From: Bacteroidota bacterium
GTDB lineage: Bacteria > Bacteroidota > Bacteroidia > Bacteroidales > Prolixibacteraceae
Length of the DNA stretch: 34,714 bases
Reading direction: 5' to 3'
Assembly (NCBI GenBank): GCA_023251435.1
Contig: JAHEYU010000008.1
Span: 93,297-128,010, forward strand
Numbering within the stretch: position 1 is the first letter of the stretch; each line of letters opens with the position of its first letter. Both the position numbers and the translations under genes were made by a program. This document shows, one piece after another, positions 1-7,403 of the stretch. Under the pieces are notes generated by a model. That model worked only from the letters and a program-made list of their open reading frames with translations. It did no database searches and had not been told where the DNA came from.

Positions 1-1065
1 ACCTTCGAGATTATCTGTAATTTCGAGCGGCGTGGCCACAAAATGCTGAATTGCGCTCTGTTTTGGCTCATTAAAGGTCGCAGTTTCAGGCGTAAAGCGG
101 AAACCCGGACTTTTTGGCGATAAAACAAGATTGTCCCCCGGACCAACCGGAAAACAGAACTTTCCACTTGTCAGGCTTTCGGTTGTTTCCCAATTCACAT
201 AGTCGAGAACCTGAGCATTGTAGGTAACCGTTCCTTTTATGATTGTAAAGCCGCGTAAATAGGACACTACTCCCAAAATCCAGCTTTCGTAGCGGTCGAG
301 CATTATAAAATTTGGAGTTTTACCTGTATTGGTCCATGTATTTTTAACATGCTCAATCAGGTACGGATTTTGGTTGGTATCGTATTTCAGATTTTTGGCA
401 TAATCCGACTTCCGTGGAAAATTATAATCATTGTATATGAGAAGGCTATTTTTGGGATCTCCCTTCAGAAATTCACCTTTAAAAACAGGTGCTTCCCAGA
501 TTGAAAAATAAGGCTCAACTGCATGATTCCAGACATAATGCAGCCATTCGGGGCTGTTACGATGTTCCTGCATGGCAAAGATTACCAATCGCATATTTTC
601 AGTAACCATAGTTTTTACTGGCGACCAACCTTCCTTTGCTTCGTAGGTATAAAAATACTGATTGATCCCCTGTTCATGAAAAATCTCGTCGAGCTCATTC
701 ATATTTGTACTGAAATCAAGAAAGAGGGTCATGATCTTATCTGGATTAGTATCCAGATATTTTTTGATTTGGAGAATCGTTTGCCAAAAAGGAATAGACG
801 TTCCGTCAGCTTTTTTAATCATTAGCTGGTTCTGTTGCTTCTCCCATTCCAGATAAAACCTGAATCCACCAATATTTTGATCTAAAAGTTCCTGAATGGT
901 GCGTGTTTCGTTCAAGTTGGCATCGACTCCGGAGAAATTAGAAATAACGAAAATCGTTTCATCATAAAGTTTGCTGGCAGGATCATGGCTGGTTTGCGCA
1001 ATAATAGCCGGGAATGAACCTATCAGGTAAAAAAGTATAACAATAAAACGAAGTCCTATTCTCAT
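1..1065 (-). CDS. PI-PLC-like phosphodiesterase-fold secreted protein (3' end outside window)
   Basis: I translated the minus strand from an ATG at 1065; 355 codons stay open to the window edge, so the C-terminus is missing. The first 23 residues form a signal peptide ending in IIAQ. The next ~250 residues resemble the TIM-barrel family of phosphatidylinositol-specific phospholipase C-like proteins, with segments such as GGFRFYLEW, LFLDFSTN, RLVIFAMQEHR and NFIMLDRYESW. The region after about residue 280 looks like a beta-rich, possibly LamG-like domain. The canonical early catalytic His motif (TH-N/D-S) is not visible where expected (VISNFSGVD), so activity is uncertain. A -7-like element (TAAATTTG, 1147-1154) lies 80 nt upstream without a well-spaced -33 element. 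The family call is moderate; the substrate is unknown. Confidence 0.6.
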   Translation of the reverse strand, partial: MRIGLRFIVILFYLIGSFPAIIAQTSHDPASKLYDETIFVISNFSGVDANLNETRTIQELLDQNIGGFRFYLEWEKQQNQLMIKKADGTSIPFWQTILQIKKYLDTNPDKIMTLFLDFSTNMNELDEIFHEQGINQYFYTYEAKEGWSPVKTMVTENMRLVIFAMQEHRNSPEWLHYVWNHAVEPYFSIWEAPVFKGEFLKGDPKNSLLIYNDYNFPRKSDYAKNLKYDTNQNPYLIEHVKNTWTNTGKTPNFIMLDRYESWILGVVSYLRGFTIIKGTVTYNAQVLDYVNWETTESLTSGKFCFPVGPGDNLVLSPKSPGFRFTPETATFNEPKQSAIQHFVATPLEITDNLEG

Positions 1066-1195
1066 CTTAAGCGTGTTAAATGGCAAAACCCATTCAGTTT
1101 TTGTATAGAATTTAAATCCAAAAATAATTTTCTCATTCTAAAATCTCAAATTTAGACGATTTATTCACCAATCGGGAAAGAAACGAAAAAATTTA

Positions 1196-1203
1196 TATTT
1201 TTG
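1196..1203 (+). promoter_or_regulatory. Bacteroidetes -7 box for tRNA-Val
   Basis: TATTTTTG matches the TAnnTTTG consensus and ends 15 nt before the mature 5' end of tRNA-Val. No TTG is seen at the usual distance upstream, so only the -7 half is supported. Confidence 0.45.
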
Positions 1204-1217
1204 TGGCTCGAAAATAA

Positions 1218-1292
1218 GGGCTGTTAGCTCAGTTGGTTTAGAGCATTACCTTGACAGGGTAGGGGTCACTGGTTCGAATCCAGTACAGCCCA
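1218..1292 (+). tRNA. tRNA-Val (anticodon GAC)
   Basis: The sequence folds as a complete cloverleaf. The acceptor is GGGCTGT paired with ACAGCCC, there is a D arm (GCTC...GAGC), and the T arm is ACTGG-TTCGAAT-CCAGT. The anticodon stem TTACC/GGTAG encloses TTGACAG, placing GAC at positions 34-36, which reads valine GUC/GUU codons. The discriminator is A, and CCA is not encoded. The gene is 75 nt long and is followed closely by a terminator hairpin. Confidence 0.95.
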
Positions 1293-1296
1293 CTTT

Positions 1297-1330
1297 AAAA
1301 ATCCGGAATATCAATGATTTTCCGGATTTT
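1297..1330 (+). terminator. Intrinsic terminator after tRNA-Val
   Basis: AAAATCCGGA (1297-1306) and TCCGGATTTT (1321-1330) form a 10-bp perfect stem with a 14-nt loop. The stem ends in a T run and starts 5 nt after the tRNA. Confidence 0.8.
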
Positions 1331-1441
1331 GTGTTTTTATCTGAAATTGAAATTGAAATAAAATGGACAAGCCATTGTCAACCCTAAGAATGAGTTATTT
1401 TGAGGGAAAGCCGGTATTTCTTAAACTCTCTGAACTGGCTT

Positions 1442-1474
1442 AAAAAAATTGAGACGGCTTAAATAAGCCGCCTC
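1442..1474 (-). terminator. Intrinsic terminator downstream of frr
   Basis: Read on the minus strand, GAGGCGGCTT pairs with AAGCCGTCTC (1451-1474, one G-U pair) and is followed by AATTTTTTTA. It lies about 50 nt past the frr stop. Confidence 0.85.
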
Positions 1475-1526
1475 AAAGCCATGAAAACAATTAAACAATG
1501 TTCAGAAAACAGAAAACTAGAAACAA

Positions 1527-2090
1527 TTATATCGTTAAAATCTCGACATTCTTATCATCGAGCATTTTGTCTATCTTTTTGCTAAAACTGGTTACCATCT
1601 CCTGTACCAGATCTTCAGCATCTTTTTCAAGATCTTCGGAAAGTCCCTCTTTCAACATTTTTTTCAAACTATCGTTGGTCTCTTTCCTTGCACTTCGCAA
1701 ACTCACTTTCGCAATTTCACCTTCTTTATTCACGGTTTTCACCATTTCTTTACGGCGTTGCTCTGTTGGCGCAGGAACATTAATACGAATGATTTCTCCA
1801 TTATTATCAGGATTAAAACCAAGGTTCGAATTAATAATTGCCTTTTCGATAGGGTGAATCATCGCTTTTTCCCATGGCTGAACAACAATTGTTCTGGCGT
1901 CGGGAGTGCTGATGTTTGATACTTGTGTAATTGGAACCATACTTCCGTAATAATTGACGATCACGGTGTCCAACATTCTGGGAGAAGCTTTTCCTGCGCG
2001 AATATGAACCAACTCTTTATCGAGATGGGCCAAAGCATGTTCCATTCTCTCCCTGCAAATATCCAATACCATTTGAACCTCTTCCTGCAT
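1527..2090 (-). CDS. frr: Ribosome recycling factor
   Basis: Ribosome recycling factor splits post-termination ribosomes together with EF-G in the cytoplasm. The 187-residue product has the normal family length (about 185). It carries the family's features, including HIRAGKASPRMLD, PWEKAMIHPIEKAI, NLGFNPDNNGEIIRI, PAPTEQRRKEMVK and a long C-terminal helical hairpin. The N-terminal MQEEVQMVLDICRERMEHAL is typical of Bacteroidetes RRF. It sits 103 nt downstream of pyrH on the same strand, a common order (pyrH-frr), but has its own -7-like element upstream and a strong terminator after it. Confidence 0.97.
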   Translation of the reverse strand: MQEEVQMVLDICRERMEHALAHLDKELVHIRAGKASPRMLDTVIVNYYGSMVPITQVSNISTPDARTIVVQPWEKAMIHPIEKAIINSNLGFNPDNNGEIIRINVPAPTEQRRKEMVKTVNKEGEIAKVSLRSARKETNDSLKKMLKEGLSEDLEKDAEDLVQEMVTSFSKKIDKMLDDKNVEILTI

Positions 2091-2128
2091 ATGAACTAAC
2101 TCTTTTCGTTTATTAAAAGTGCTGGCAA

Positions 2129-2136
2129 CAAATATA
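2129..2136 (-). promoter_or_regulatory. Possible -7 box for frr
   Basis: On the minus strand TATATTTG fits TAnnTTTG and lies about 40 nt upstream of the frr ATG. No TTG is found 17-19 nt upstream, so this is tentative; frr may also be read from pyrH. Confidence 0.35.
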
Positions 2137-2193
2137 GAAATATTTAAAGAAAATTAAAATTTAAATATTCTTTTATAAAAAAACACTCATTTT

Positions 2194-2907
2194 TTAATCT
2201 CCATGTACATAAGTGCCAATATTTTGACCTTCCAAAACTTTTTTAAGATTTCCTTTTACGTCCATATTAAAAACGATAATTGGCAGATTGTTTTCCTTAC
2301 ACATGGCTGTTGCCGTTAGATCCATTACTTTTAAACCTCGCTTGTGTATTTCGTCGAATGATATTGTTTCGAATTTTACTGCTGATGGATCTTTTTCCGG
2401 ATCGGCAGTATATACGCCATCAACACGGGTTCCTTTCAGCATTACATCTGCTTCAATTTCAATTCCACGCAAGGATGAACCGGTATCGGTTGTGAAATAA
2501 GGATTACCCGTTCCTGCTGAAAAAATAGCCACTTCGCCTTGCTCCAACACTTCGATCGCACGATCTTTTGAGTAAAATTCGCCAATTGGCTCCATTCGGA
2601 TTGCGGTTAAAACACGTGATTTACATCCGATTGCCTTTAATGCTGAATTTAATGCCAAACTATTGATCACGGTTGCCAACATTCCCATCTGATCGCCCTT
2701 TACCCGGTCGAAACCTTTGGTTGCCCCACTCATTCCCCTGAAAATATTGCCGCCTCCAATCACAATTCCCACCTGAACGCCTGATTCTGTAATCTCTTTA
2801 ATCTGTTCGGCATAATCAGCCAATCTTTCCTGATCAATTCCGTATTGCTGGGTGCCCATGAGTGATTCGCCACTCAATTTAAGAAGTATCCGCTTAAATT
2901 TTGACAT
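2194..2907 (-). CDS. pyrH: UMP kinase
   Basis: PyrH is the bacterial uridylate kinase of the amino-acid-kinase fold, converting UMP to UDP with ATP in pyrimidine nucleotide synthesis. The 237-residue product is full length. Visible family motifs are the N-terminal KRILLKLSGESL, the glycine-rich GIVIGGGNIFRG, DQMGMLATVINSLAL, the nucleotide-binding AGTGNPYFTTDT, and the ADVMLKGTRVDGVYTADP segment. A terminator at 2974-3006 lies upstream and would insulate it from the minus-strand genes above. No consensus promoter was found in the 60 nt between that hairpin and the ATG. Confidence 0.97.
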   Translation of the reverse strand: MSKFKRILLKLSGESLMGTQQYGIDQERLADYAEQIKEITESGVQVGIVIGGGNIFRGMSGATKGFDRVKGDQMGMLATVINSLALNSALKAIGCKSRVLTAIRMEPIGEFYSKDRAIEVLEQGEVAIFSAGTGNPYFTTDTGSSLRGIEIEADVMLKGTRVDGVYTADPEKDPSAVKFETISFDEIHKRGLKVMDLTATAMCKENNLPIIVFNMDVKGNLKKVLEGQNIGTYVHGD

Positions 2908-2973
2908 AAAGAATTTTTTTGACGAAATTACATTAAAAAGTTTTGAAAGTGTACCTCAAAAGAATTGATAAAT

Positions 2974-3006
2974 AAAAAAAAGTCAGCCATTTTTTTGGCT
3001 GACTTT
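2974..3006 (-). terminator. Intrinsic terminator upstream of pyrH
   Basis: AAAGTCAGCCA (2979-2989) and TGGCTGACTTT (2996-3006) form an 11-bp perfect stem with a T-rich loop. On the minus strand the stem runs directly into a long T tract. It must end transcripts arriving from the 3044-3562 region. Confidence 0.85.
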
Positions 3007-3043
3007 CATTTGTGCTCATCTGGTGGATGTAAACGAAACAAAA

Positions 3044-3226
3044 TTATGAAATGGGTCTGTGTTTAGCACCCTCAAAAGTATAAACTTGATACTCATTCCT
3101 GCATTTGATATGCCTGTATTTTTTGAACTGAATGATATTACACATGAACGCGCTGTTTTGGCCGTCGAATGAAATTTCTAAGCAACAATAATTATCGCAC
3201 AACTTAGAATTTGATACATAAACCAT
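3044..3226 (-). CDS. Hypothetical cysteine-containing small protein (60 aa)
   Basis: A 60-codon ORF starts at an ATG (3226) preceded 7 nt upstream by GGAGAAG, a good Shine-Dalgarno sequence that is uncommon in this phylum. An in-frame TTG at 3232 is less likely as start. The product begins MVYVSNSKLCDNYCCLEISF and has five cysteines. It is small and mixed polar, with no signal peptide or membrane segment. It occupies the space between two strong minus-strand terminators, which suggests a transcribed unit. No TAnnTTTG promoter is visible just upstream. I do not recognise the family, and the ORF may be fortuitous. Confidence 0.35.
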   Translation of the reverse strand: MVYVSNSKLCDNYCCLEISFDGQNSAFMCNIIQFKKYRHIKCRNEYQVYTFEGAKHRPIS

Positions 3227-3245
3227 GCCCAAACTTCTCCTTAAA

Positions 3246-3279
3246 AAGAAAGGTATTCGGAGATCCGAATACCTTTCTT
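3246..3279 (-). terminator. Terminator downstream of the ACP-like gene
   Basis: Arms at 3246-3261 and 3264-3279 are perfect 16-nt inverted copies (AAGAAAGGTATTCGGA and its complement). On the minus strand the stem ends in a T run. It lies about 30 nt past the stop of the gene at 3311-3562. Confidence 0.85.
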
Positions 3280-3310
3280 GCGCGAAAATAAATTCCTTAC
3301 CCGTATTAAA

Positions 3311-3562
3311 TTATACGCATTCGGCAAAAACCCTTTTACTTACAATTTCTAATGTGTCATTAACCTGCGATAATTCATTAATTTCTTTGTCTTCAAGGTG
3401 AATTTTAAAAGAGCCTTCTAAATAATACACAAAAAGAGCCCAGTCAACCTGATCAAAATTAAGATCTTCACTAAATGAAGCTTCAAGTTTAATCTGTTCG
3501 CGTGGAACGCCGGTTTTGCGGAGTACTCTGTATAAAATACGTTTCATTGTTTTGTTTTCCAT
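3311..3562 (-). CDS. Acyl-carrier-protein-like protein lacking the phosphopantetheine serine
   Basis: The 83-residue product has the size and helical pattern of acyl carrier proteins. An N-terminal helix (KRILYRVLRKTGV) is followed by a loop with ASFSEDL, then helix II (DWALFVYYLEGSFKIHLEDKEINEL) and a C-terminal helix. In true ACPs the loop reads DSL, with the serine carrying 4'-phosphopantetheine. Here the aligned stretch is DLNFDQVDWALF, so the serine position is Q and the protein probably cannot be a normal acyl carrier. ATG 3562 is used; Met6 is an alternative. A well-spaced promoter lies 60 nt upstream and a terminator downstream, so it is monocistronic. It may be a structural or regulatory ACP homologue. 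Confidence 0.7.
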   Translation of the reverse strand: MENKTMKRILYRVLRKTGVPREQIKLEASFSEDLNFDQVDWALFVYYLEGSFKIHLEDKEINELSQVNDTLEIVSKRVFAECV

Positions 3563-3621
3563 CTACTTCGGTATTAACTCTAAATCATTTTTATTCGAAA
3601 AAACAATTCAGATTGACCGTG

Positions 3622-3650
3622 CAAAAGTATAAAATTAATTATTCGAACAA
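3622..3650 (-). promoter_or_regulatory. Promoter of the ACP-like gene
   Basis: On the minus strand TTG (3648-3650) is separated by 18 nt from TACTTTTG (3622-3629), matching the Bacteroidetes sigma-ABfr consensus. Predicted transcription start is near 3615, giving a leader of about 50 nt. Confidence 0.65.
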
Positions 3651-3663
3651 TTGATTAAACAAT

Positions 3664-4218
3664 TTAAAACAAAGTTTCGGCCCATTCTTTTTTCAAAAGA
3701 CTAAATACTTCCAGATCAATGTACGAATGGTTGTGTCGCTCGCCGCTGCGTTCAACTCCTTCAAACGTAAAACCAAGTCGCCGTGGAATGGCCGAGCTTT
3801 TATCGTTCCCGATACCACACCTGATCTGTACTCGATTCATATCCATGTTCCTGAAAGCCAGATTCACCATTTTTCGGGTAGCGGCAGTGGCAATTCCCTT
3901 GCCTGTCATTTTTTCAACAAGCCAATAGCCAATTTCAATTTTATCATTGATCCTGTCGGCATCCTTAAATCCAATTAAACCGGCAAAATCATATTTATAC
4001 CAAATTACATAAACTTCGTCGCGAATCGAAACCGGCTTTTCTAAAATAGAACGTACAAATCGCTCGGTATCAATCTTTTTGTGCGTGAAATTGACAAACG
4101 GAAGCCATTTCCGCAAAAACTTCCGGTTTTGATCGATGGCATTAAATATGGCTCCGACATGCGAAAGGTTTAATCTCTCCAGAAACTGGTGGTCGTCAAT
4201 TATCAGTTTTTCCATCAT
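3664..4218 (-). CDS. GNAT-family N-acetyltransferase (RimJ/RimL/YdaF-like)
   Basis: The product is a cytoplasmic acetyl-CoA-dependent N-acetyltransferase of the RimJ/RimL type, related to enzymes that acetylate ribosomal proteins or small amines. The 184-residue reading from MMEKLIID (ATG 4218) fits the family length. A 47-residue upstream extension to 4359 is poor in family features and overlaps the promoter region of the divergent operon, so I rejected it. Conserved elements include RKFLRKWLPFV, FAGLIGFKD, IEIGYWL, the acetyl-CoA loop region GKGIATAATRKMVNLAF, and NRVQIRCGIGNDKSSAIPRRLGFTFEG. The substrate is unknown. Confidence 0.85.
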   Translation of the reverse strand: MMEKLIIDDHQFLERLNLSHVGAIFNAIDQNRKFLRKWLPFVNFTHKKIDTERFVRSILEKPVSIRDEVYVIWYKYDFAGLIGFKDADRINDKIEIGYWLVEKMTGKGIATAATRKMVNLAFRNMDMNRVQIRCGIGNDKSSAIPRRLGFTFEGVERSGERHNHSYIDLEVFSLLKKEWAETLF

Positions 4219-4268
4219 GCAAAATAAAAAAGGCTCGTTTGGTCGAATGACAAAGCAAATTAAGGATT

Positions 4269-4298
4269 TTTGATCGAATTTTGATTTGATTATCTTTG
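4269..4298 (+). promoter_or_regulatory. Promoter of the triple-cyclophilin operon
   Basis: TTTG (4269-4272), an 18-nt spacer and TATCTTTG (4291-4298) match the Bacteroidetes consensus. Predicted start is near 4305, leaving a leader of about 70 nt before the ATG at 4374. Confidence 0.7.
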
Positions 4299-4373
4299 CT
4301 TCATTCCTGAAAAAATACTTCTGCTTTTTTCTGAGATGTTGGGTTTTGAAAACAAACACCTAAATAATATAAA

Positions 4374-5195
4374 ATGAATAAGTTATCCTTAATTTTTGTA
4401 TTGGCAGCACTTTTCGTGAACATGTCTTGCGGACTCGCAGAAAATAAAAATACAGAGACGATAGTGCAAATTGAAACCGAATTCGGAAGCCTCAAAGTCA
4501 AGCTTTATAACGAAACCCCTTTGCACCGCGACAATTTCATCAAACTTATCAACGATGGTTTTTATACCGATCTGTTGTTTCACCGCGTAATTCAGAATTT
4601 TATGATCCAGGGAGGAGATCCCGATTCGAAAAATGCCCAGCCCGATCAAATGCTGGGGCGGGGCGATCTGGGATATACCGTACCAGCCGAAATCAATCCG
4701 AAATTTTTCCACCGGAAAGGTATTTTGGCCGCAGCCCGTCAGGGCGATCAGGCAAATCCTGAGAAAAGATCATCGGCTTCACAATTTTATATTCTTCAGG
4801 GAAAAGTATTTAGGCCCGGTGAACTTGACACCTTAAAAACCAAAATGGAAGAATCGCGCAAAACTGCCATGATGCAAAAAAGAGTAAAAGCGATTGAGCC
4901 TGAACTCAATAAGCTTAGCACTGAAGGAAAACAGGATGAAATAATGGCCCGCATAAATGCAATTCGGGATACCGTAAATGCCGAAGCTGCCAAATTATTG
5001 CCAATCGGCTTTTCCGAAGAACAAATTAAAGCCTATACTACGGTGGGTGGTTATCCGTCGCTTGATAATAATTACACCATTTTTGGCGAAATAATTGAAG
5101 GCCTCGAAATAATCGATAAAATTGCACAACAGCCAACTGATCAGTACGACAGGCCCAAAACAGACATTAAATTTAGTATAAAACTGATCAAATAA
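4374..5195 (+). CDS. Cyclophilin-type peptidyl-prolyl isomerase, predicted lipoprotein (1 of 3)
   Basis: This is a periplasmic or outer-membrane-facing peptidyl-prolyl cis-trans isomerase that should assist folding of exported proteins. The start MNKLSLIFVLAALFVNMSC is a lipoprotein signal with Cys19 as the probable lipidated residue; the -3 position is not ideal. The cyclophilin fold spans about 30-273. It contains the catalytic-site segment FHRVIQNFMIQGG with its arginine and glutamine, and SQFYILQG. A charged helical insertion of about 70 residues (after FRPGELDTLK) splits the domain before EEQIKAYTTVGGYPSLD and FGEIIEGLEIIDKI. It is the first gene of an operon of three cyclophilins, 18 nt before the next. 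Confidence 0.9.
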   Translation: MNKLSLIFVLAALFVNMSCGLAENKNTETIVQIETEFGSLKVKLYNETPLHRDNFIKLINDGFYTDLLFHRVIQNFMIQGGDPDSKNAQPDQMLGRGDLGYTVPAEINPKFFHRKGILAAARQGDQANPEKRSSASQFYILQGKVFRPGELDTLKTKMEESRKTAMMQKRVKAIEPELNKLSTEGKQDEIMARINAIRDTVNAEAAKLLPIGFSEEQIKAYTTVGGYPSLDNNYTIFGEIIEGLEIIDKIAQQPTDQYDRPKTDIKFSIKLIK

Positions 5196-5213
5196 AAACA
5201 CTTTCAACGATTG

Positions 5214-6020
5214 ATGAAACGACTCGTATTAACATATTTGCTTGCTTTTACAATTACGTTGCTTTTTGCACAGAGCCGGATTGTTCAGGTTTCGACCAAT
5301 TTGGGGACAATGAAGTTTCGATTGTATAACGAAACGCCCAAGCACCGCGACGCTTTTGTTCAGCTGGCAAAAGAAGGATACTACGATCAAACGCTTTTCT
5401 ACAGGGTTATCCAGAATTTTCTGATTCAGGGCGGATCGAGGTCATCTCGCAATGCTGCACCCGGAAAGCGAATTGGCTACGGCGATCCGGACAAAACTGT
5501 TGATGACGAAATCCTGACGCAGTTTTTCCATAAAAAAGGAGCTTTGTGCGCCCCCCGGCAACCCGATAACATCAATCCGTTTAAACAGTCTGATATTTCA
5601 CAGTTTTTCATCATCAAAGGCCAGATTTATACTTCAGGAAGACTCGATACGCTCGAAATGATGGTTAACAGACCTATTCAGAAAAAAATAAATGCGCAAT
5701 ATCTTACTCCTGAAATAAAAGAAAAGCTGGCAAAACTAAAAGCTGAAAAAAAGGTGGATGAGTTCAGGGTAATCGCCGAAGAAGTTAAACGGCAGATTGA
5801 TACCGATTTCCAGTTAAGTCAAGGAAAACTTATTTTCAGTGAAGAACAGCGAAAAGCTTATACAACCATTGGCGGATACCCCGATTTAGATGGGAAATAT
5901 ACCATCTTCGGAGAATGTATTTCAGGTTTTGAAGTAATTGACAAAATTGCAGCACTGAAAACTGACGAGAACGACCGCCCGTTGACTGACGTAAAAATAA
6001 TGGTATCAATAATTGACTAA
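5214..6020 (+). CDS. Cyclophilin-type peptidyl-prolyl isomerase, exported (2 of 3)
   Basis: The protein starts at ATG 5214; a TTG one codon earlier is less likely. A signal peptide (MKRLVLTYLLAFTITLLFAQ) gives a soluble periplasmic product with no lipobox. The cyclophilin domain covers nearly all of the mature 250 residues. It has FYRVIQNFLIQGG (active-site Arg and Gln kept), ISQFFIIKG, and the same lysine/glutamate-rich helical insertion as the upstream paralogue before EEQRKAYTTIGGYPDLDG. It is clearly a tandem duplicate of the first gene but diverged. The stop is 3 nt from the next ATG, so the two are translationally close. Confidence 0.9.
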   Translation: MKRLVLTYLLAFTITLLFAQSRIVQVSTNLGTMKFRLYNETPKHRDAFVQLAKEGYYDQTLFYRVIQNFLIQGGSRSSRNAAPGKRIGYGDPDKTVDDEILTQFFHKKGALCAPRQPDNINPFKQSDISQFFIIKGQIYTSGRLDTLEMMVNRPIQKKINAQYLTPEIKEKLAKLKAEKKVDEFRVIAEEVKRQIDTDFQLSQGKLIFSEEQRKAYTTIGGYPDLDGKYTIFGECISGFEVIDKIAALKTDENDRPLTDVKIMVSIID

Positions 6021-6023
6021 AAA

Positions 6024-7352
6024 ATGGCACAAACAAAAAACCTTATTTGGCTTGTATGCTTTTTCCTGATTGGTTGTGGATCATCTGAAAAAAAATATAA
6101 TCAGAAACCTGCTGATACTAAAGCACAAACGCAGGAAGAAGCAAAGCCTTCAGGATTTAAAGACTTGGTTCCGGCTGTTTTCACAATCGATACTTACGAT
6201 AATAAACGATTGCTCGAAACCGGAATGGGCTTTTTTATTTCCGAAGATATTGCTTTGACCCGTTTTTCGTTCTTTGAAACAGGTAACCGGGCTGTAATAA
6301 AACCTTTCGACGAAAACCAAACTTACGAGGTAACCGGCTTTATTGGGGTTGACCGCATAAACGATCTGATTTTACTTAAAGTTGAAGGACTAAAGAAAAA
6401 TCCAGTAACTCTTAATGATGCGATCCTGAAGGACAATGATAAAACAACCTTTTTTGATAAACCTCAGGGAAACATGGTTCCGCTACACGATGGCAAGGTG
6501 CTGAATTATTCGAACATGCTTGGAACCCGTCTTTACCGCGTTACCAACCAAATGCGTTCTAAAAGTACAGGAAGTCCGATGTTCGATACCGAAAAAAACT
6601 GCATCGGACTAGCCTTTATTCAGGTTGCCGATTATGAAACGCAAACTTTTGTAACCCCGGCTGTTTTTATTACCGACCTGTTAAAAAAAGCAGGCAATGT
6701 AAGGCCATTAAGTGAACTTCAAAATCAGGATACAGATAATAACAGTGCGGCGAACAGCAAAATAAAAGGACTGGTAATTGAAACCGATCTGGGTAATATC
6801 AGCATCAGATTGTTCAACAGCACTCCCCGGTACCGCGATAACTTTATAAAACTGGCACGCGAAAATTATTACGATGGATTGCTGATTCACCGTGTAATAA
6901 AGGGGTTTGGTATTCAAAGCGGCGCAGCAGACACGCGCTACTCCGAACCCGACGATGTGGTTGGCTGGAAAGGCCCTGGATATACTCTACCAGCCCACTT
7001 TGTTCCGGGATTGTACCACAAACGCGGAGCAGTTGGTTCGCCCCGGAAGCCCGATACCGAAAATGTCCGTTTGCGGTCAGACGGCTCGCAGTTTTACATT
7101 GTGACCGGCCGCATTTATACCGATAATGAACTCAACACACTGGAAAAAGAAATCAATCACAAGTTTACAGACGAACAGCGAAACACCTATAAAACCATTG
7201 GCGGTGCGCCGCATTTAGACGGAACCTATTCTGTTTTTGGCGAAGTGACCAATGGACTGGAACTTGCCGACCAGATTTCGCTGGTTGATGTAAAAAGCGA
7301 TTTCAGGCCGAAAAAAGATATTCGGGTCAAAAAAATCAGGATTCTGGAATAA
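6024..7352 (+). CDS. Lipoprotein fusing a degenerate trypsin-like domain to a cyclophilin domain (3 of 3)
   Basis: The start MAQTKNLIWLVCFFLIGC is a lipoprotein signal with lipobox LIGC (Cys18). Residues about 45-220 resemble an HtrA-like trypsin fold: GMGFFISEDIALT aligns with the N-lobe GxGF motif, DRINDLILLKV with the catalytic Asp strand, and STGSPMFDTEKNCIGLAF with the GNSGGP serine loop. The His after the LT motif is absent and the serine position is Thr, so the domain is probably a non-catalytic pseudoprotease. Residues about 248-442 are a cyclophilin domain (IHRVIKGFGIQSG, GSQFYIVTG, FGEVTNGLELADQI) with a shorter insertion than its two upstream relatives. The final gene of the operon may recognise unfolded clients. 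Confidence 0.82.
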   Translation: MAQTKNLIWLVCFFLIGCGSSEKKYNQKPADTKAQTQEEAKPSGFKDLVPAVFTIDTYDNKRLLETGMGFFISEDIALTRFSFFETGNRAVIKPFDENQTYEVTGFIGVDRINDLILLKVEGLKKNPVTLNDAILKDNDKTTFFDKPQGNMVPLHDGKVLNYSNMLGTRLYRVTNQMRSKSTGSPMFDTEKNCIGLAFIQVADYETQTFVTPAVFITDLLKKAGNVRPLSELQNQDTDNNSAANSKIKGLVIETDLGNISIRLFNSTPRYRDNFIKLARENYYDGLLIHRVIKGFGIQSGAADTRYSEPDDVVGWKGPGYTLPAHFVPGLYHKRGAVGSPRKPDTENVRLRSDGSQFYIVTGRIYTDNELNTLEKEINHKFTDEQRNTYKTIGGAPHLDGTYSVFGEVTNGLELADQISLVDVKSDFRPKKDIRVKKIRILE

Positions 7353-7378
7353 TTAATTCTGTATAAATCCTGAATCAT

Positions 7379-7386
7379 TATCTTTG
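7379..7386 (+). promoter_or_regulatory. -7 box of pheS promoter
   Basis: TATCTTTG matches TAnnTTTG, 18 nt before the ATG at 7404. The -33 half is not a clear TTG. Predicted start is near 7393, so the leader would be only about 10-20 nt. Confidence 0.55.
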
Positions 7387-7403
7387 CCGCTCAATTAAAT
7401 AGC

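Noticed and set aside
1331-1450. Repeated GAAATTGAAATT motif after tRNA-Val
   Set aside because: Short, low-complexity AT-rich repetition without any unit structure; no CRISPR-like or iteron-like spacing.
4219-4359. N-terminal extension of the GNAT protein
   Set aside because: The 47 extra residues (KTQHLRKKQK...) have no family similarity and overlap the promoter of the divergent cyclophilin operon. MMEKLIID at 4218 fits the family start.
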